This document shows positions 11,398 through 22,940 of a stretch of DNA of 57,500 bases, in pieces; the first letter of the stretch is position 1, and every line of letters begins with the position of its first letter. Location of the stretch: assembly GCA_964058845.1 (NCBI GenBank), contig CAXKVR010000073.1, positions 1 to 57,500 on the forward strand. Reading direction: 5' to 3'. The DNA is from Carex sylvatica. Lineage: Eukaryota > Streptophyta > Magnoliopsida > Poales > Cyperaceae. Under the pieces are notes generated by a model that worked only from the letters and a program-made list of their open reading frames with translations, searched no databases and was not told the DNA's origin. The position numbers and the translations under genes are program-made.

Positions 11398-12551
11398 GTT
11401 TAAATAAATAATATAGATATGGAACGCTGGTTTAGTTATATATATAAGTTAATTCGTTAGAAAGATGTGGAATATCAGACATTATTCGTATTATAATTTA
11501 AAGTATGAATTTGAAACCCACCCCTATGTTATCGGATTTGGACTAGTTAGTTAATAGTTACGGTGGGTGCAGAATGATAATTTTATTGAGTAGAGTAATA
11601 ATTAATTAATTAATTACGTCAATTTCATCATCGCCTTGGCAAGAAGCCAAAAACCAATTAAGGACCAAGGACCAAGGATGGATGAGATAATTTATTGATT
11701 GAAGCAGATAATTAACATAACGCCTGCAGATGGATGGCTCATGCCTCATGCCTCATGCCTCGTGGTATGGGTATAGAGATAGATATAGGGTTCTGACAGC
11801 TCCAATAAGATGTCAACACGTCAGGTACTCAATTACAAGTAATTAATTATGTCATCAGCCCTTTAATTAATGAAGCTAATCAATCAATGTTTTAAGTAGA
11901 GTAGGCACTGATTTCAATGGAACAGAGCGAGGGAGCATAGGGAGAGGTGCGTGCAATGCAACTGCAGTCAGTCGGTCATACACTCATACTCGATCGATCA
12001 TGGGAATCTCGTGGGTATACTATACTCGTCATCTCTCTCTCTCTCTCTCTCTCTCTTCTGCGTTACTTGCTGACCCCTTGCAGTTGCAGTGCCTCTTCAA
12101 CTCGATCTATAAATCTCTACAATGATACAAAACCAAATAACCAGTATGTGTCATATATTGTGTTCGTATAACCCAACATAACATGACATAACATAACAAA
12201 TTCCTCTAGTTACAGATATTGATGACTAATGGCCTTATGCATCGGATATATATATAAATAACATTTAAACATCGCATATTCTCTGTCCTCCGGACGTCTT
12301 CCAATTTTAAATTCCCATATTCAGATTCCAATACCAATACGACTTATGCATAGATACAGATATAAATATAAATAATTATAATTATTACTATCTGTATTTT
12401 AAATTCTTCGGATAGTTATTTGCTTTCAAATTATACATTTTTAGAGAAATTTTTGTTTGTATTTTTTATTAGAAATATAATTATGTTGATTATTAATTTA
12501 GTTAGCGAAATATATCTATATTTTATAATGACATAACAAGTTTAATATTAA
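11398..12551. other. AT-rich spacer with a CT microsatellite
   Basis: Begins with the right GTT target duplication of the CACTA element. Contains a triplicated CTCATGC near 11740-11762 and a (CT)n tract at about 12031-12056. No gene recognised. Confidence 0.5.
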
Positions 12552-12735
12552 AAAGAGGAGGGTTTCAATACCTCATGTCTTTCATATCTCATAATATCTC
12601 ATATTTTTATATCTTTGTTTTTAAAGTTCAAATTGTCTATCTAAACAACTCAACATGATATCCATACTAAAATATGTTTAAGGATGAAATTTTATAATTT
12701 TAAGATTCTTTTTACTATTTTTTAAGATATATACA
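12552..12735. mobile_element. Truncated hairpin MITE, arm type H
   Basis: Starts AAGAGGAGGGTTTCAATACC and follows the left half of the hairpin at 17006-17380 (CATGTC, then the AACATGATATCCATA and TTTTTACTATTTTTTAAGAT core). The right arm is absent. Confidence 0.5.
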
Positions 12736-13261
12736 ATATTATTATTTTTGAACAGTCCAGAAACATCAATTTTTGTAGCCTTCCCGCTATGACGCGATAA
12801 ATACTATTTAGAACCTTTTATAATATAATTATTGCTTTCAAAATAGCGACTCTTTCATTTTTTACATATAACGATTATTTAATTGTGATAATCATTTGGT
12901 GTGTGTATAACAATTCCAAGAATACACGAGGATAAAAGTACTTTTTGCTGACGCTATCTTCGCAGATTCTCATATTGATAATATTGATATGTTCATAAAT
13001 AACACTTTTTGTTAGTGTGTTATTGGAAATATTCACTTTATATCTACACAGATAGTGGCTTATTTTTGTAGTATATATTAATTTACCGAGTTATCTAATA
13101 ACTAGAAATTTATTTCTCATTATTATTCTAAACTGATCAAAATTATGATAATACTTGTGTAAATCATAATAATATCAAAAAGTCTAGCTATTGTGACTTC
13201 GGTAGTATTTTATATCAACTTCAAGACTTATTGAATATGCTTCAAAAAGCAAATGCAAACC

Positions 13262-13470
13262 GATATAATTTACCAGTGATGTATTTATATACAAAATTTA
13301 TAATTTATAAAATAATTTTAGTATCAAATCAAATGGTAAAAATAATAATGAAAAATGAGTACATTAAAATAAATTTTAAAAACACTATCATCTGATCACT
13401 TGATTTGATACTATATTAATTTAAAAAATTATTAATTTTGTATGTAAATACATCACTCACGAATTATATC
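13262..13470. mobile_element. Small TIR element (MITE)
   Basis: A 209-bp inverted repeat. The left arm is GATATAATTTACCAGTGATG then TATTTATATACAAAATT; the right arm, reversed, is GATATAATTCGTGAGTGATG then TATTTACATACAAAATT. The arms continue inward with GTATCAAATCAA. No coding potential; superfamily not determined. Confidence 0.75.
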
Positions 13471-13625
13471 TATTTGAAGGGTTTGAATTAATTTGTTTTT
13501 GAAAGCTGATTCGATAAATATTGAAGTTAATAGTATTTAGATAGACTGAAATACCATTGATATTACCGTAGCCGAACTCTATATGTAAATAAAAAAAAAT
13601 GGCAGTGAAGTATATATGCTACCCA

Positions 13626-15172
13626 CACTACTACAACAAAAGAGATTGCACATGGACATAAATGGAGGAGCTACACGGATTTCCTCCGTGTATGCTAGGG
13701 TGTAGAAATCCTTGAATAAATACATATGGATATTTACCCGTGTGTGATTATAAGAGATCTACACGGATTATTACATAAACAGTCGTGTACGATTGATTGC
13801 CAGTGTCGCTCTCCATATAACCAAGCTACATGGATATTTAGCTAAATATCTGTGTATGATTTCTCTTTCTGCACAAACTTTTAGCTAAATATCCGTGTAG
13901 CTCTCTTATATTATTATTTTATGGATAACTCTTTGTACACGGACTTTAGTTAAATATCCGTGTAGAATTATCTTTTTTTCCAATTTTTTTTGTTGTGCCG
14001 AAATACTAAATCGACACAAAACTTATTTTATTTTGTTGTGCTGAAATACTATCTCGACCCGACGTTATATTAAGTTGATTTTATATTAAGTTAATTTTAT
14101 TGCAGGAAACTTGTTTTATTTTGGCACAATAGTATTTTCTAAGAGTAATAGGTTTATAGAAGTAGCTTGACGACGAAAATTCAAATAATCCATTTTCTTG
14201 TTGACTGCTGAAGTGACTTATATATTCCATCTTTCTAGCTCACTAGATATAAATCATGGAATAGATGATCCTTTTGTATTATTAGTTGTTCGTTCGTAAT
14301 ATTAATGTGAGAATTCAGCACAGAAAAAATATAAGAACTCAAAACATTCATCAAATTATTTAGTGTCGAAAATAAAAAATAAAAATTGTGCCTAACCTTA
14401 GCAAGATAAATAAGTAATAATAAGTAACAGAAAATTAGAAGAAAAAAAAGAGAAATATATATATAAATGACTAACTTTAGCAAGATAGAGAGAAGAGATA
14501 CAAATTAACTTCAAATATCTCAGATCCAGTCTCCTTGTGCGCAGAAATCTGACCAACAGAGAGAGGGAATATTAATTGATCAAAACGACACCAGAAGGAG
14601 AATGTATTTTATATAACCAAAACCCTACAATAATATTTCTCCACGGATTTTTAAGTATAAATCTGTGTAGCTCTCTTAAGACTTTCTACACTGTTATTTA
14701 AATAATGTGCAGTGTACAATTCCTAACTTTCTACATGGTTCTTTAATAAATATCCATGTAGCTCTCTCAATGATTTATACCTTGTTATTTAAACAACAAT
14801 CCGTGTACAATGCCTACCTTTTTACACTTTTTTTTTATTAAACGTCCGTGTAGCTCTCACAAGTTTTCTACATTATTATTTAAACAAACATCCGTGTACA
14901 ATTTCTACTTTTCTTCACAGTTCTTTAATTAAATATCCGTGTAGCTCTCTCAATGCTTTCTACACTGTTATTTAAACAATAAGCCATATTTCCTTATAAA
15001 CGTCCATGTAGCTCTCTCACGGCTTTCTACACTGATTCTTTAATAAATATTCATGTAGAGATCCCACATATATTTCAGGCTTTCAAAAAATTATAATTTA
15101 TACATGATTTTTATATAAAATTATCAAATTCGTGTTCAATGTGCAGTGTATAATGATCATTTTTTAGTAGTG
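13626..15172. mobile_element. 1.5-kb non-autonomous CACTA element
   Basis: Begins CACTACTACAACAAAAGAG and ends (other strand) CACTACTAAAAAATGATC, flanked on both sides by CCA (13623-13625 and 15173-15175), a 3-bp target duplication. Its subterminal regions carry roughly twenty copies in both orientations of a motif close to TACACGGATATTTA (for example ATATCCGTGTAGCTCTC). That motif differs from the TTGCATGGGTAA motif of the 10-kb CACTA, so it belongs to a different CACTA family. No transposase; it contains only short, AT-rich reading frames. Confidence 0.88.
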
Positions 15173-15839
15173 CCACAAGCAGCTAGCCATGGATGAGCAG
15201 GAGGACGCTACATGTACAGTCCGAGCGAAATATATATGACCGTTGGTTCGAATCTTATTGGCGGTAGTACTTAATTAATTAGCAAATATTAATTAAAGTG
15301 AGGCCCATAATGGTTTCCGTCTATTACGTTCATAGCTAGATTGTTTATCCGTCATATATTGTTTATAATTATAAATGCTAAGTCTTTTCCAAAATTTAAA
15401 ATTAATACTTGCTAGCTCTATATATGATCATCAGATCAAAATCAATTTTTGTGATCTCCATCTAAGTCTAGCTAAAAGGCCTTCATAATTAATATATATC
15501 CTTGAGTTCTATATAAATAATTAACTTGTTAAATTACTCTCGAATTTAATGTACTGGAAAGTCAAAATATATATATAGCCATGCATGTATTGATTAGTTT
15601 TACTTTAATTATTGATTACTTAATTAGTGCTTTTTTGTGTAGATTATTGTCATATTTCTTTTTTACTAAAGGCAGCTGGTTGCTAGATTTTTTTTTTACA
15701 TGCATGGTGTAATTAAGCGACAAATAGTTCAAAGTTGTTATTTTAATTTCCTTGATATACCCAAGTATTCATCCTAGCTAGGTGCCTGTCTAGAGAGGTA
15801 ATTATATATGGCCAGATATAGATTTGTCATGGACCATAT

Positions 15840-15872
<33 letters not shown>

Positions 15873-15880
15873 GAGAGAGA
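15173..15880. other. AT-rich spacer with (CA)n(TA)n(GA)n microsatellite
   Basis: Starts with the right CCA target duplication. A compound microsatellite (CA)n(TA)n(GA)n at about 15840-15882 abuts the next hairpin element. No gene recognised. Confidence 0.5.
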
Positions 15881-16302
15881 GATTGGTTACTATGCTTATA
15901 TAAGCATATCCCCACATATGCTTATAACTCATTTTTGTGTTTTCAATTTTCAAATGGTCGATCTGAACCGTTAGATGTGATCTCTATATTAAAATGTGCT
16001 TGGAGACCAAATTTTATATTTTTCTGAATTTGTTTACTATTTATTAAACCACTTTGAAAATCGCTGATCTAACGGTGGCTTAACAAAACAGTAAAATCAG
16101 AAGCCACCGTTGGATCAGCGATCTTCAAGGTGGCTTAATAAATAGTAAACAAATTCAGAAAAATATAAAATTTGGTCTCCAATCACATTTCAATATAGAG
16201 ATCACATCTAACGGTTCAGATCGACCATTTGGACATTGGAAACACAAAATTGAGTTATAAGTATACGTGGAGATATGCTTATATAAGCACAGTAGCCAAC
16301 CC
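15881..16302. mobile_element. Palindromic hairpin MITE, arm type A
   Basis: A near-complete palindrome of about 420 bp with the outer arm GGTTACTATGCTTATATAAGC. The core contains AAATTTTATATTTTTCTGAA, ACTATTTATTAAACCAC and the inverted GATCTAACGGTGGC pair. Arm type A also occurs at 19723, 21358 and 54050. Bounded by (GA)n on the left and (TA)n on the right. Confidence 0.88.
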
Positions 16303-17005
16303 CTATATATATATATATACACGCATTCAAATTTAGTTAGATAATCCGAAATATTTCTTTCGAACTTCATTATCAAATTAAGTTTAATTAATTGTGTCTT
16401 CAACTTTCTGAAACATTTGTTTTCAATTTCTATGCACGCTTGATATATTTGTTTTAAAAACGATTGATGATTTCTAGTTTGTTTGGTTGTTATAATTTGG
16501 TTAAAACAAAAAATAAACAAAATTTTGGTTTAGTCACATATTAATTAGTCTTTAGGGTGCCAATTTAAAATAAAAATTAATAGCATCAATCCAACAAAAT
16601 TAAGTACTTGTAATTAATATTATTCTAAATCACAAATATTATGCTGCAATCTAGATTATTTAGTGACATGAACCACACAAATTAAAGTAAAACATGCGTT
16701 TAATAATGAATCTCTTTCACATTATTTAACATAGAAGTTTTAATATATATGTTAACTCTTTTACAAGATCAAATGTAAACATTATTTAACATATGAATAT
16801 TTGTTGAGTAATTCATTCTCTTAAATATATATGTCCAATACATATTTACATATTTACTTTGCACCTTACAAATTTATTTGAATCTTTTTGAAAATTTATC
16901 ATCAAAATTGTCAAAAAAATATATTGTCAAGTGCTCCTTTCTCTTATGTGTATGAGCGCGTTATGATTTTCAGAAAAAAAAAGAAGTACAGCGATAATAC
17001 TATTT
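16303..17005. other. AT-rich spacer
   Basis: No gene, RNA or transposon structure recognised. Confidence 0.5.
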
Positions 17006-17380
17006 GGAGTAGGAGGGTTTAAATGTTTCATGTCTTTTAATGTTTCATATTATTTAAACAGTCAATCCGAACCAATCAACATGATCTCCATATTAAAATG
17101 TATTTGGAGATCAAATTTTATATCTTCTTGAAAAATTATTTGTAGAAAACAATGATTTTGTAACTATATGTCTAAAAAAATAGTAATCTTTTTAAAAAAT
17201 ATATAAAATTTGATCTTTAAGCACAATTTAATATAGAAATCATGTTGATTAATTGGTTTGTGTGCTTAAATATAGAAATCATGTTGATTAATTGGTTTGA
17301 ATTGACAGTTTAGATAATAAAAAAAAATGAGACATGATGAAATAGAAAAGACATAAAACATTTTTAACCCTCCTCTTAAA
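17006..17380. mobile_element. Palindromic hairpin MITE, arm type H
   Basis: Left arm GGAGTAGGAGGGTTTAAATG then TTTCATGTCTTTT; right arm is the diverged inverse ending CATTTTTAACCCTCCTCTT. The core includes CTCCATATTAAAATGTATTT. The right half has an internal direct duplication of about 45 bp (ATCATGTTGATTAATTGGTT occurs twice, near 17240 and 17280). Confidence 0.75.
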
Positions 17381-18102
17381 GAAGTATGAAGAATAGTGTA
17401 GAAAAGTATTAAGCGGAATAGTATGAGAAGAATTCAAATTTAATGCAATTCGAAAATAGTAGAAATATTAATTATTTGCGATGTGTGATTCACAAAAATA
17501 CTAATTAAAAGAGTGGTAATTTTACTATTTATAATTTAATTTGATTAGCAAAATAAAATAAACTAACTCGAATTATATATATATATTGAATAGTAAAAAT
17601 TTGTGAGATGGCACGTCTAATCCAGAATGGACTTGTTACTGGTATTTTGGCGCATCCAAACCGATTATAAGAATAAGCGTATTGTACATGTAAATTAGGA
17701 GGTGATAGATGATATATATATTATAATATATATATGTTGACTCTAGCACAGGAATATAATACAGCAGAAGCAGAATAGGCCCACTTGACAGATGTAGGAC
17801 TCCACAGAATAATTAAGCGTATACGTACGATCAGATCTGAATTCAATTCAATTTCCGAGAGGGGAGAGGGGAGGGGAACCATGCATATTTTCATATTTAG
17901 AATTAGAGAGGACCACAACCAGCTTCCTCAATCCTCACACCAATAAAAGAAATAAATAAATAAAAATCTAAATGGGATTCATGATTGATGGCATATTGCC
18001 TACTGGCATGGCATCATAACAACTTTCCCAGTGTTTGGTACAAAACGAGGAACAATTCCTTTATAATTCCCCAATGCAAACCAGGCCCATCCTTAAATTA
18101 AA

Positions 18103-18136
<34 letters not shown>
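17381..18136. other. AT-rich spacer
   Basis: No gene recognised. A (TA)n tract at about 18105-18136 leads into the hairpin cluster. Confidence 0.5.
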
Positions 18137-18139
<3 letters not shown>

Positions 18140-18553
18140 GCTAATATACAATCGATTGTTTCTAGTATCCTGTACAACCAAGTTATTTTCCAATTTTTCA
18201 AGTTCAAATGATCGATCCAAACCGTTAGATATCATCTCCATATTAAAATGTGCTTGGAGACCAAATTTTACATTTTTTGGAATTTTTTTACTATTTATTA
18301 AGCCACTTTGAAAATCGCTGATCCAACGGTAGTTTCTGATTTTTACTGTTTGGTAAGCCACCGTTGGATCAGCAATTTTCAAAGAGGCTTAATAAATGGT
18401 AAAAAAATTCTAAAAAATATAAAATTTGGTCTCTAAGCACATTTTAATATGGAGATGACATCTAACAGTTTGGATCGATCATTTGGACTTTAAAAATTGA
18501 AAAATGACTAGGTTGTACGGGAGGCTATGAACAATCGATTGTATATTGGCCTC
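18137..18553. mobile_element. Palindromic hairpin MITE, arm type F
   Basis: A 417-bp palindrome with outer arm GAGGCTAATATACAATCGAT. The core is the family type (AAATTTTACATTTTTTGGAA; ACTATTTATTAAGCCACTTT; inverted GATCCAACGGT). (TA)n on the left, (CT)n(TA)n on the right. First of the nine clustered elements. Confidence 0.88.
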
Positions 18554-18591
18554 TCTCTCTCTCTCTCTCTCTCTCTATTATATATATATAT

Positions 18592-18978
18592 GCTAGCATG
18601 CTATGCGTAGCATAGAGGGCCTCCGTGCAATGGCTCAATATTCAATTTTTCAAAATCCTAACGGTCGATCTGAACTGTTATCTTGTTCTACATATTAATA
18701 TGTTTGGAGACTAAATTTTGCATTTTTTAGAATTTTTTACTATTTTTTTAGATTATTGAAAATCACTGTTTTCAGCAAATCTGGACCATAAAAAAACAAC
18801 GATTTTCAATAAATCTAAAAAAATAGTAAAAAAATTTCAAAAAATATAAAATTTGGTCTCCAAACACGTATTAATATGTAGAACAAGATGAACAATTCGG
18901 ATCGACCGTTAGGATTTTAAAAAGTCAAATATTGAGCCGTTATATGGAGGCCCTCTATACTACGCATAACATGCTAGC
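18592..18978. mobile_element. Palindromic hairpin MITE, arm type E
   Basis: A 387-bp palindrome with outer arm GCTAGCATGCTATGCGTAGC (itself rich in small palindromes), then GGGCCTCC and GGCTCAATATTC. The core is a variant with AAATCACTGTTTTCAGC-type centre. (TA)n on both sides. Confidence 0.87.
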
Positions 18979-18985
18979 AAGTTCC

Positions 18986-19019
<34 letters not shown>

Positions 19020-19020
<1 letters not shown>

Positions 19021-19422
19021 TAAGGCTACACTACTTCGTGAATTAATGGTGGTGTTTTAATTCGCGCTCATATCTCTAGTTTCGAAGTCTAAATAGTCAA
19101 TCCAAACCATTATATGTTTAATCTATATTAAAATGTGCTTGGAGACCAAATTTTACATTTTTTGAAATTTTTTGACTATTTATTAAGATGGTTTGAAAAT
19201 TATTGTTTTTATTAAAATTATACACCATTAAAAAACAGCGATTTTCAAACCATCTTAATAAATAGTAAAAAAATTACAAAAAATATAAAATTTGGTCTCT
19301 AAGCATATTTTAATATAGATTAAACATCTAACGGTTTGGATCGGCTATTTGAAACTTCAAAACTAGAGATATGAGTGCGAATTAAAACACCCCCATTAAT
19401 TCACGAAGCAGCGTAGCCTTAC
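19020..19422. mobile_element. Palindromic hairpin MITE, arm type C
   Basis: A 403-bp palindrome with outer arm GTAAGGCTACACTACTTCGT then GAATTAATGGTGG. Shares its arms with 20189-20590. The core has TTTGACTATTTATTAAGATG and a central TAAAATTATACACCATTAAA. (GA)n on the left, (CT)n(TA)n on the right. Confidence 0.88.
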
Positions 19423-19468
19423 TCTCTCTCTCTCTCTCTCTCTCTCTTTATATATATATATATATATA

Positions 19469-19695
19469 GTATGGCTAACGCGCTTCCACTAATATATCAA
19501 CAATATGCTTTCGACCTCTAAAATATATCAAATCAACTTCAAATGACAAATTCGAACAGTTGAAACCACTCTCCTTAACGACCAAATTTTACTATCAAGT
19601 CAAGTGGTTCAGATTTGTCATTTGAAGCCGATTCAATAGATTTTAGAGGCCGAAAGCATATTGTTGATATACTAGTGGAAACGTGTTAGCCATAC
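19469..19695. mobile_element. Short hairpin element with a different core
   Basis: A 227-bp palindrome with outer arm GTATGGCTAACGCGCTTCCA and inner arm AGCATATTGTTGATATACTA. It lacks the ACTATTTATTAAG core of its neighbours; its loop is around CTCCTTAACGACC. It occupies the same (TA)n niche inside the cluster. Confidence 0.82.
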
Positions 19696-19722
19696 TTTCT
19701 CTCTATCTCTATATATATATAT

Positions 19723-20167
19723 GTTGGCTACTATGCTTATATAAGCATATTTCCACACATGCTTATATAAGCATATTTCCACACATGCTTATAACTCATT
19801 TTTGTGTTTTCAATGTCCAAATGGTCGATCTGAACCATTAGATGTGATCTCTATATTGAAATGTACTTGGAGACCAAATTTTACATTTTTATGAATTGTT
19901 TTACTATTTATTAAGCCACTTTGAAAATCGCTGATCCAACGGTGGCTTAACAAAACAGTAAAATCAGAAGCCATCGTTGGATTAGCGATTTTAAAAGTGG
20001 CTTAATAAATAGTAAAAAAATTCAGAAAAATATAAAATTTGGTCTCCAAGCATATTTCAATATAGAGATCATATCTAACGGTTCATATCGACTATTTGGG
20101 TATTGAAAACACAAAAATGAGTTATAAGCATATGTAGAGATATGCTTATATAAACATAGTAGCCAAC
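19723..20167. mobile_element. Palindromic hairpin MITE, arm type A
   Basis: Outer arm GTTGGCTACTATGCTTATAT. The left arm carries an extra copy of a ~29-bp unit (GCTTATATAAGCATATTTCC plus ACACAT), which makes it longer than its sisters. Standard family core with the inverted GATCCAACGGTGGC pair. Confidence 0.88.
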
Positions 20168-20188
20168 CTTTCTCTCTCTATATATATA

Positions 20189-20589
20189 GTAAGGCTACTC
20201 TACTTCGCGAATTAAACATGTTGTTTTAATTTGCGCTCATATATCTAGTTTTGAAGTCCAAATAGCCAATTCAAACCATTAGATGTTTAATCTAGATTAA
20301 AATGTGTTTGGAGACCAAATTATATATTTTTTGAAATTCTTTTACTATTTATTAAGATGGTTTGAAAATCGTTATTTTTTAATGGTGCATAATTTTAATA
20401 AAAACAGCGATTTTCAAACCATCTTAATAAATAGTAAAAAAATTCCAAAAAATATAAAATTTGGTTTCCAAGCACATTTTATTATAGATTAAACATCTAA
20501 CGGTTTGGATCGACTATTTGGACTTTGAAACTAGAGATATGAGCGCGAATTAAAATAACCCGTTTAATTTATGAAGTAGCGTAGCCTTA

Positions 20590-20590
<1 letters not shown>
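20189..20590. mobile_element. Palindromic hairpin MITE, arm type C
   Basis: Outer arm GTAAGGCTACTCTACTTCGC. Near-identical organisation to 19020-19422, but the small central spacer is in the opposite orientation (AATGGTGCATAATTTTAATA). (TA)n on the left, (CT)n then a long (TA)n on the right. Confidence 0.88.
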
Positions 20591-20657
<67 letters not shown>

Positions 20658-20659
<2 letters not shown>

Positions 20660-21075
20660 TGACTAATGTGCATTCGTATGCATATAGGCCGATAAGCATA
20701 CGGTCAAAATTCGACTTTTCAAAATCGAAACGGTTGATCTGAACCATTCATCTTGGTCTCTATATTAATATGTGCTTGGAGACCAAATTTTACATTTTTA
20801 TGAATTTTTTTACTATTTATTAAGTATTTTACAAAATTGTTGATCTAACGATGGTTTAACAAAACAGTAAAATCAGCTGCCACCGTTGGATCAATAATTT
20901 TGTAAAATACTTAATAAATAATAAAAAATTTAGAAAAATATAAAATTTGGTCTCCAAGCACATATTAATATAGAGAACAAGATGAACGGTTCAGATCGAC
21001 CGTTTGAATTTTAAAAAATCAAATTTGGACCGTATGTATTTCGACCCATATACATTCGAATGCACATTAGTCACT
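20658..21075. mobile_element. Palindromic hairpin MITE, arm type B
   Basis: Outer arm AGTGACTAATGTGCATTCGT, matching the element at 5524-5946. Family core with ACTATTTATTAAGTATTTTA. Preceded by a long (TA)n(GA)n. Confidence 0.88.
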
Positions 21076-21085
21076 ATATATATAT

Positions 21086-21331
21086 TTTTCTGAATTTTTT
21101 TACTATTTATTAAGATGGGTACAAAAATTCAATGGTCTGAATATAGCGATTTTGTTAAATACTTAATAAATAGTAAAAAAATTCCAAAAAATGTAAAATT
21201 TGATCTGCAAGTACATTTTAACATATCCATCAAGTTGAACGGTTTGGATCGACTCTTTAGACTTTGAAAATATTAAAAATGCACGATGTCATCCGATGTC
21301 ACAAAAAAAGAGTGTCATCCGATCCTTCCTC
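21086..21331. mobile_element. Truncated hairpin MITE lacking its left arm, type D-like
   Basis: Begins inside the core (TTTCTGAATTTTTTTACTAT) and continues through the right half to a terminus (AGTGTCATCCGATCCTTCCT) related to the type D end at 22318. The left outer arm is missing, probably lost through recombination with the neighbour. Confidence 0.7.
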
Positions 21332-21357
21332 TATATATATATATATATATATATATA

Positions 21358-21783
21358 GAGGTTGGCTACTATGCTTATATAAGCATATCCCCACATATGC
21401 TTATAACTCATTTTTGTAGTTTCAATGTCCAAATGGTCGATCGGAACCGTTCATCTTGTTATCCATATTAATATATTTTTGGAGACTAAATTTTATATTT
21501 TTCTGAATTTTTTTACTATTTATTAAGCTAATTTGAAAATCTCTGATCCAACGGTGGCTTCTGATTTTACTGTTTTGTTAAGCCACCGTTGGATCAACGA
21601 TTTTCAAATTAGCTTAATAAATAGTAAAAAAATTCAGAAAAATGTAAAATTTAGTCTCCAAGAACATATTAATATGGAGAACAAGATGAACGGTTCCGAT
21701 CGACCATTTGGACATTGAAAACACAAAAATGAGTTATAAGCATATGTGGGGATATGCTTATATAAGCATAGTAGCCAACCTCT
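21358..21783. mobile_element. Palindromic hairpin MITE, arm type A
   Basis: Outer arm GAGGTTGGCTACTATGCTTA. Very close in sequence to the copy at 54050-54474, including the GATCGGAACCGTTCATCTTG segment. (TA)n on both sides. Confidence 0.9.
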
Positions 21784-21928
21784 CTATATATATATATATA
21801 TATATGATAATCAAATTTCTTTACATCGAACATTGAGCACCAACTATAAAACTTCTTTTGGAACTCCACATTTACATTTACAATGTGTTTGGAAGTATAA
21901 AAGTTGAATATAATATTATTTTTTTATG

Positions 21929-22318
21929 AGGAGGGATCCAATTACATCTTTTTTAGTGACACCGAATTACACTCTTTATTTTTAAAGTTTTTAAATTTCA
22001 AACAGTCATTCCAAACTGTTCAACATAATGGATATGTTAAAATGTGCTTGTAGGTCAAATTTTATATTTATTTTTTTGATTTTTTTTTACTATTTATTAA
22101 GTATTTAACAAAATCGCTATATTCAGACCATTGAATTTTTGTAGCCATCTTAATAAATGGTAAAAAAATTCCAAAAAATATAAAATTTGATCTGCAAATA
22201 CATTTTAAAATATCTATCAAATTAAATGGTTTGGATCGACTGTTTGAACTTTGTAAACATAGGGTCTAATCCGGTATCACCAAAAAAGAGTCTAATTGGA
22301 TCCCTCCTTTTTTATTTC
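21929..22318. mobile_element. Palindromic hairpin MITE, arm type D
   Basis: Outer arm AGGAGGGATCCAATTACATC then GTGACACCGAATTACACTC. Family core with TACTATTTATTAAGTATTTA. A second copy lies at 45144-45519. Here the flanks are not (TA)n. Confidence 0.85.
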
Positions 22319-22565
22319 ATACCGATAAAATTAAAATATTATTTTTTGAAACAACGTTGAATCACTAACTAAATATTTTATAAACATACGAACTAATACT
22401 TCGAATTAATAAAAATTATTTGAATCTTTTAAATAAAATAAATATAGTATTACTATTACCTACTAAAGTGATATCCAGCTCATCCGTGATTTTTAAATAA
22501 AATAAAGATAGTATTACTATTACCTACTAAAGTGATATCCAACTCATCCGTGATTTTTAATAAGG

Positions 22566-22938
22566 ATTTGACTACGGTGCTACGGCTCAATATTTGAGTT
22601 TTCAAAATTCTAACGGTCAATTCGAACCGTTCATCTTGTTCTCCATATTAATATGTTTGAGACCAAATTTTATATTTTTTGAAAAAATTTTACTATTTTT
22701 TAAGATAGGTAGAAAATAAAATATCTAAATGGTGCATAATTTTTTCGATCAAGTGATTTTCTACCTATCTAAAAAAATAGTTAATTTTTTTTCAAAAAAT
22801 GTAAAATTTGGTCTCGAAACACATATTAATATGGAGAATAAGATGAACGGTTCAGGTCGACCGTTAGGATTTTAAAAACTCGAATATTGAGCCGTAGCAC
22901 CGTAGCCCTCTATGCAACCCATAGCATCGTAGTCAAAT
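22566..22938. mobile_element. Palindromic hairpin MITE, arm type G
   Basis: Outer arm ATTTGACTACGGTGCTACGG then CTCAATATTTGAG; the right arm has an extra insertion of about 20 bp (CTCTATGCAACCCATAGC). Inner arm and core resemble the element at 18592. Just upstream, 22430-22490 and 22491-22556 form a direct duplication containing AGTATTACTATTACCTACTA. Confidence 0.82.
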
Positions 22939-22940
22939 AA

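Noticed and set aside
16155..16520. 121-codon minus-strand reading frame
   Set aside because: Half lies within the hairpin MITE at 15881-16302 and repeats the arm translation seen in other hairpins; no protein family.
18098..18382. 94-codon minus-strand reading frame ending in IYIYIYI
   Set aside because: Translation of the hairpin MITE plus a TA microsatellite.
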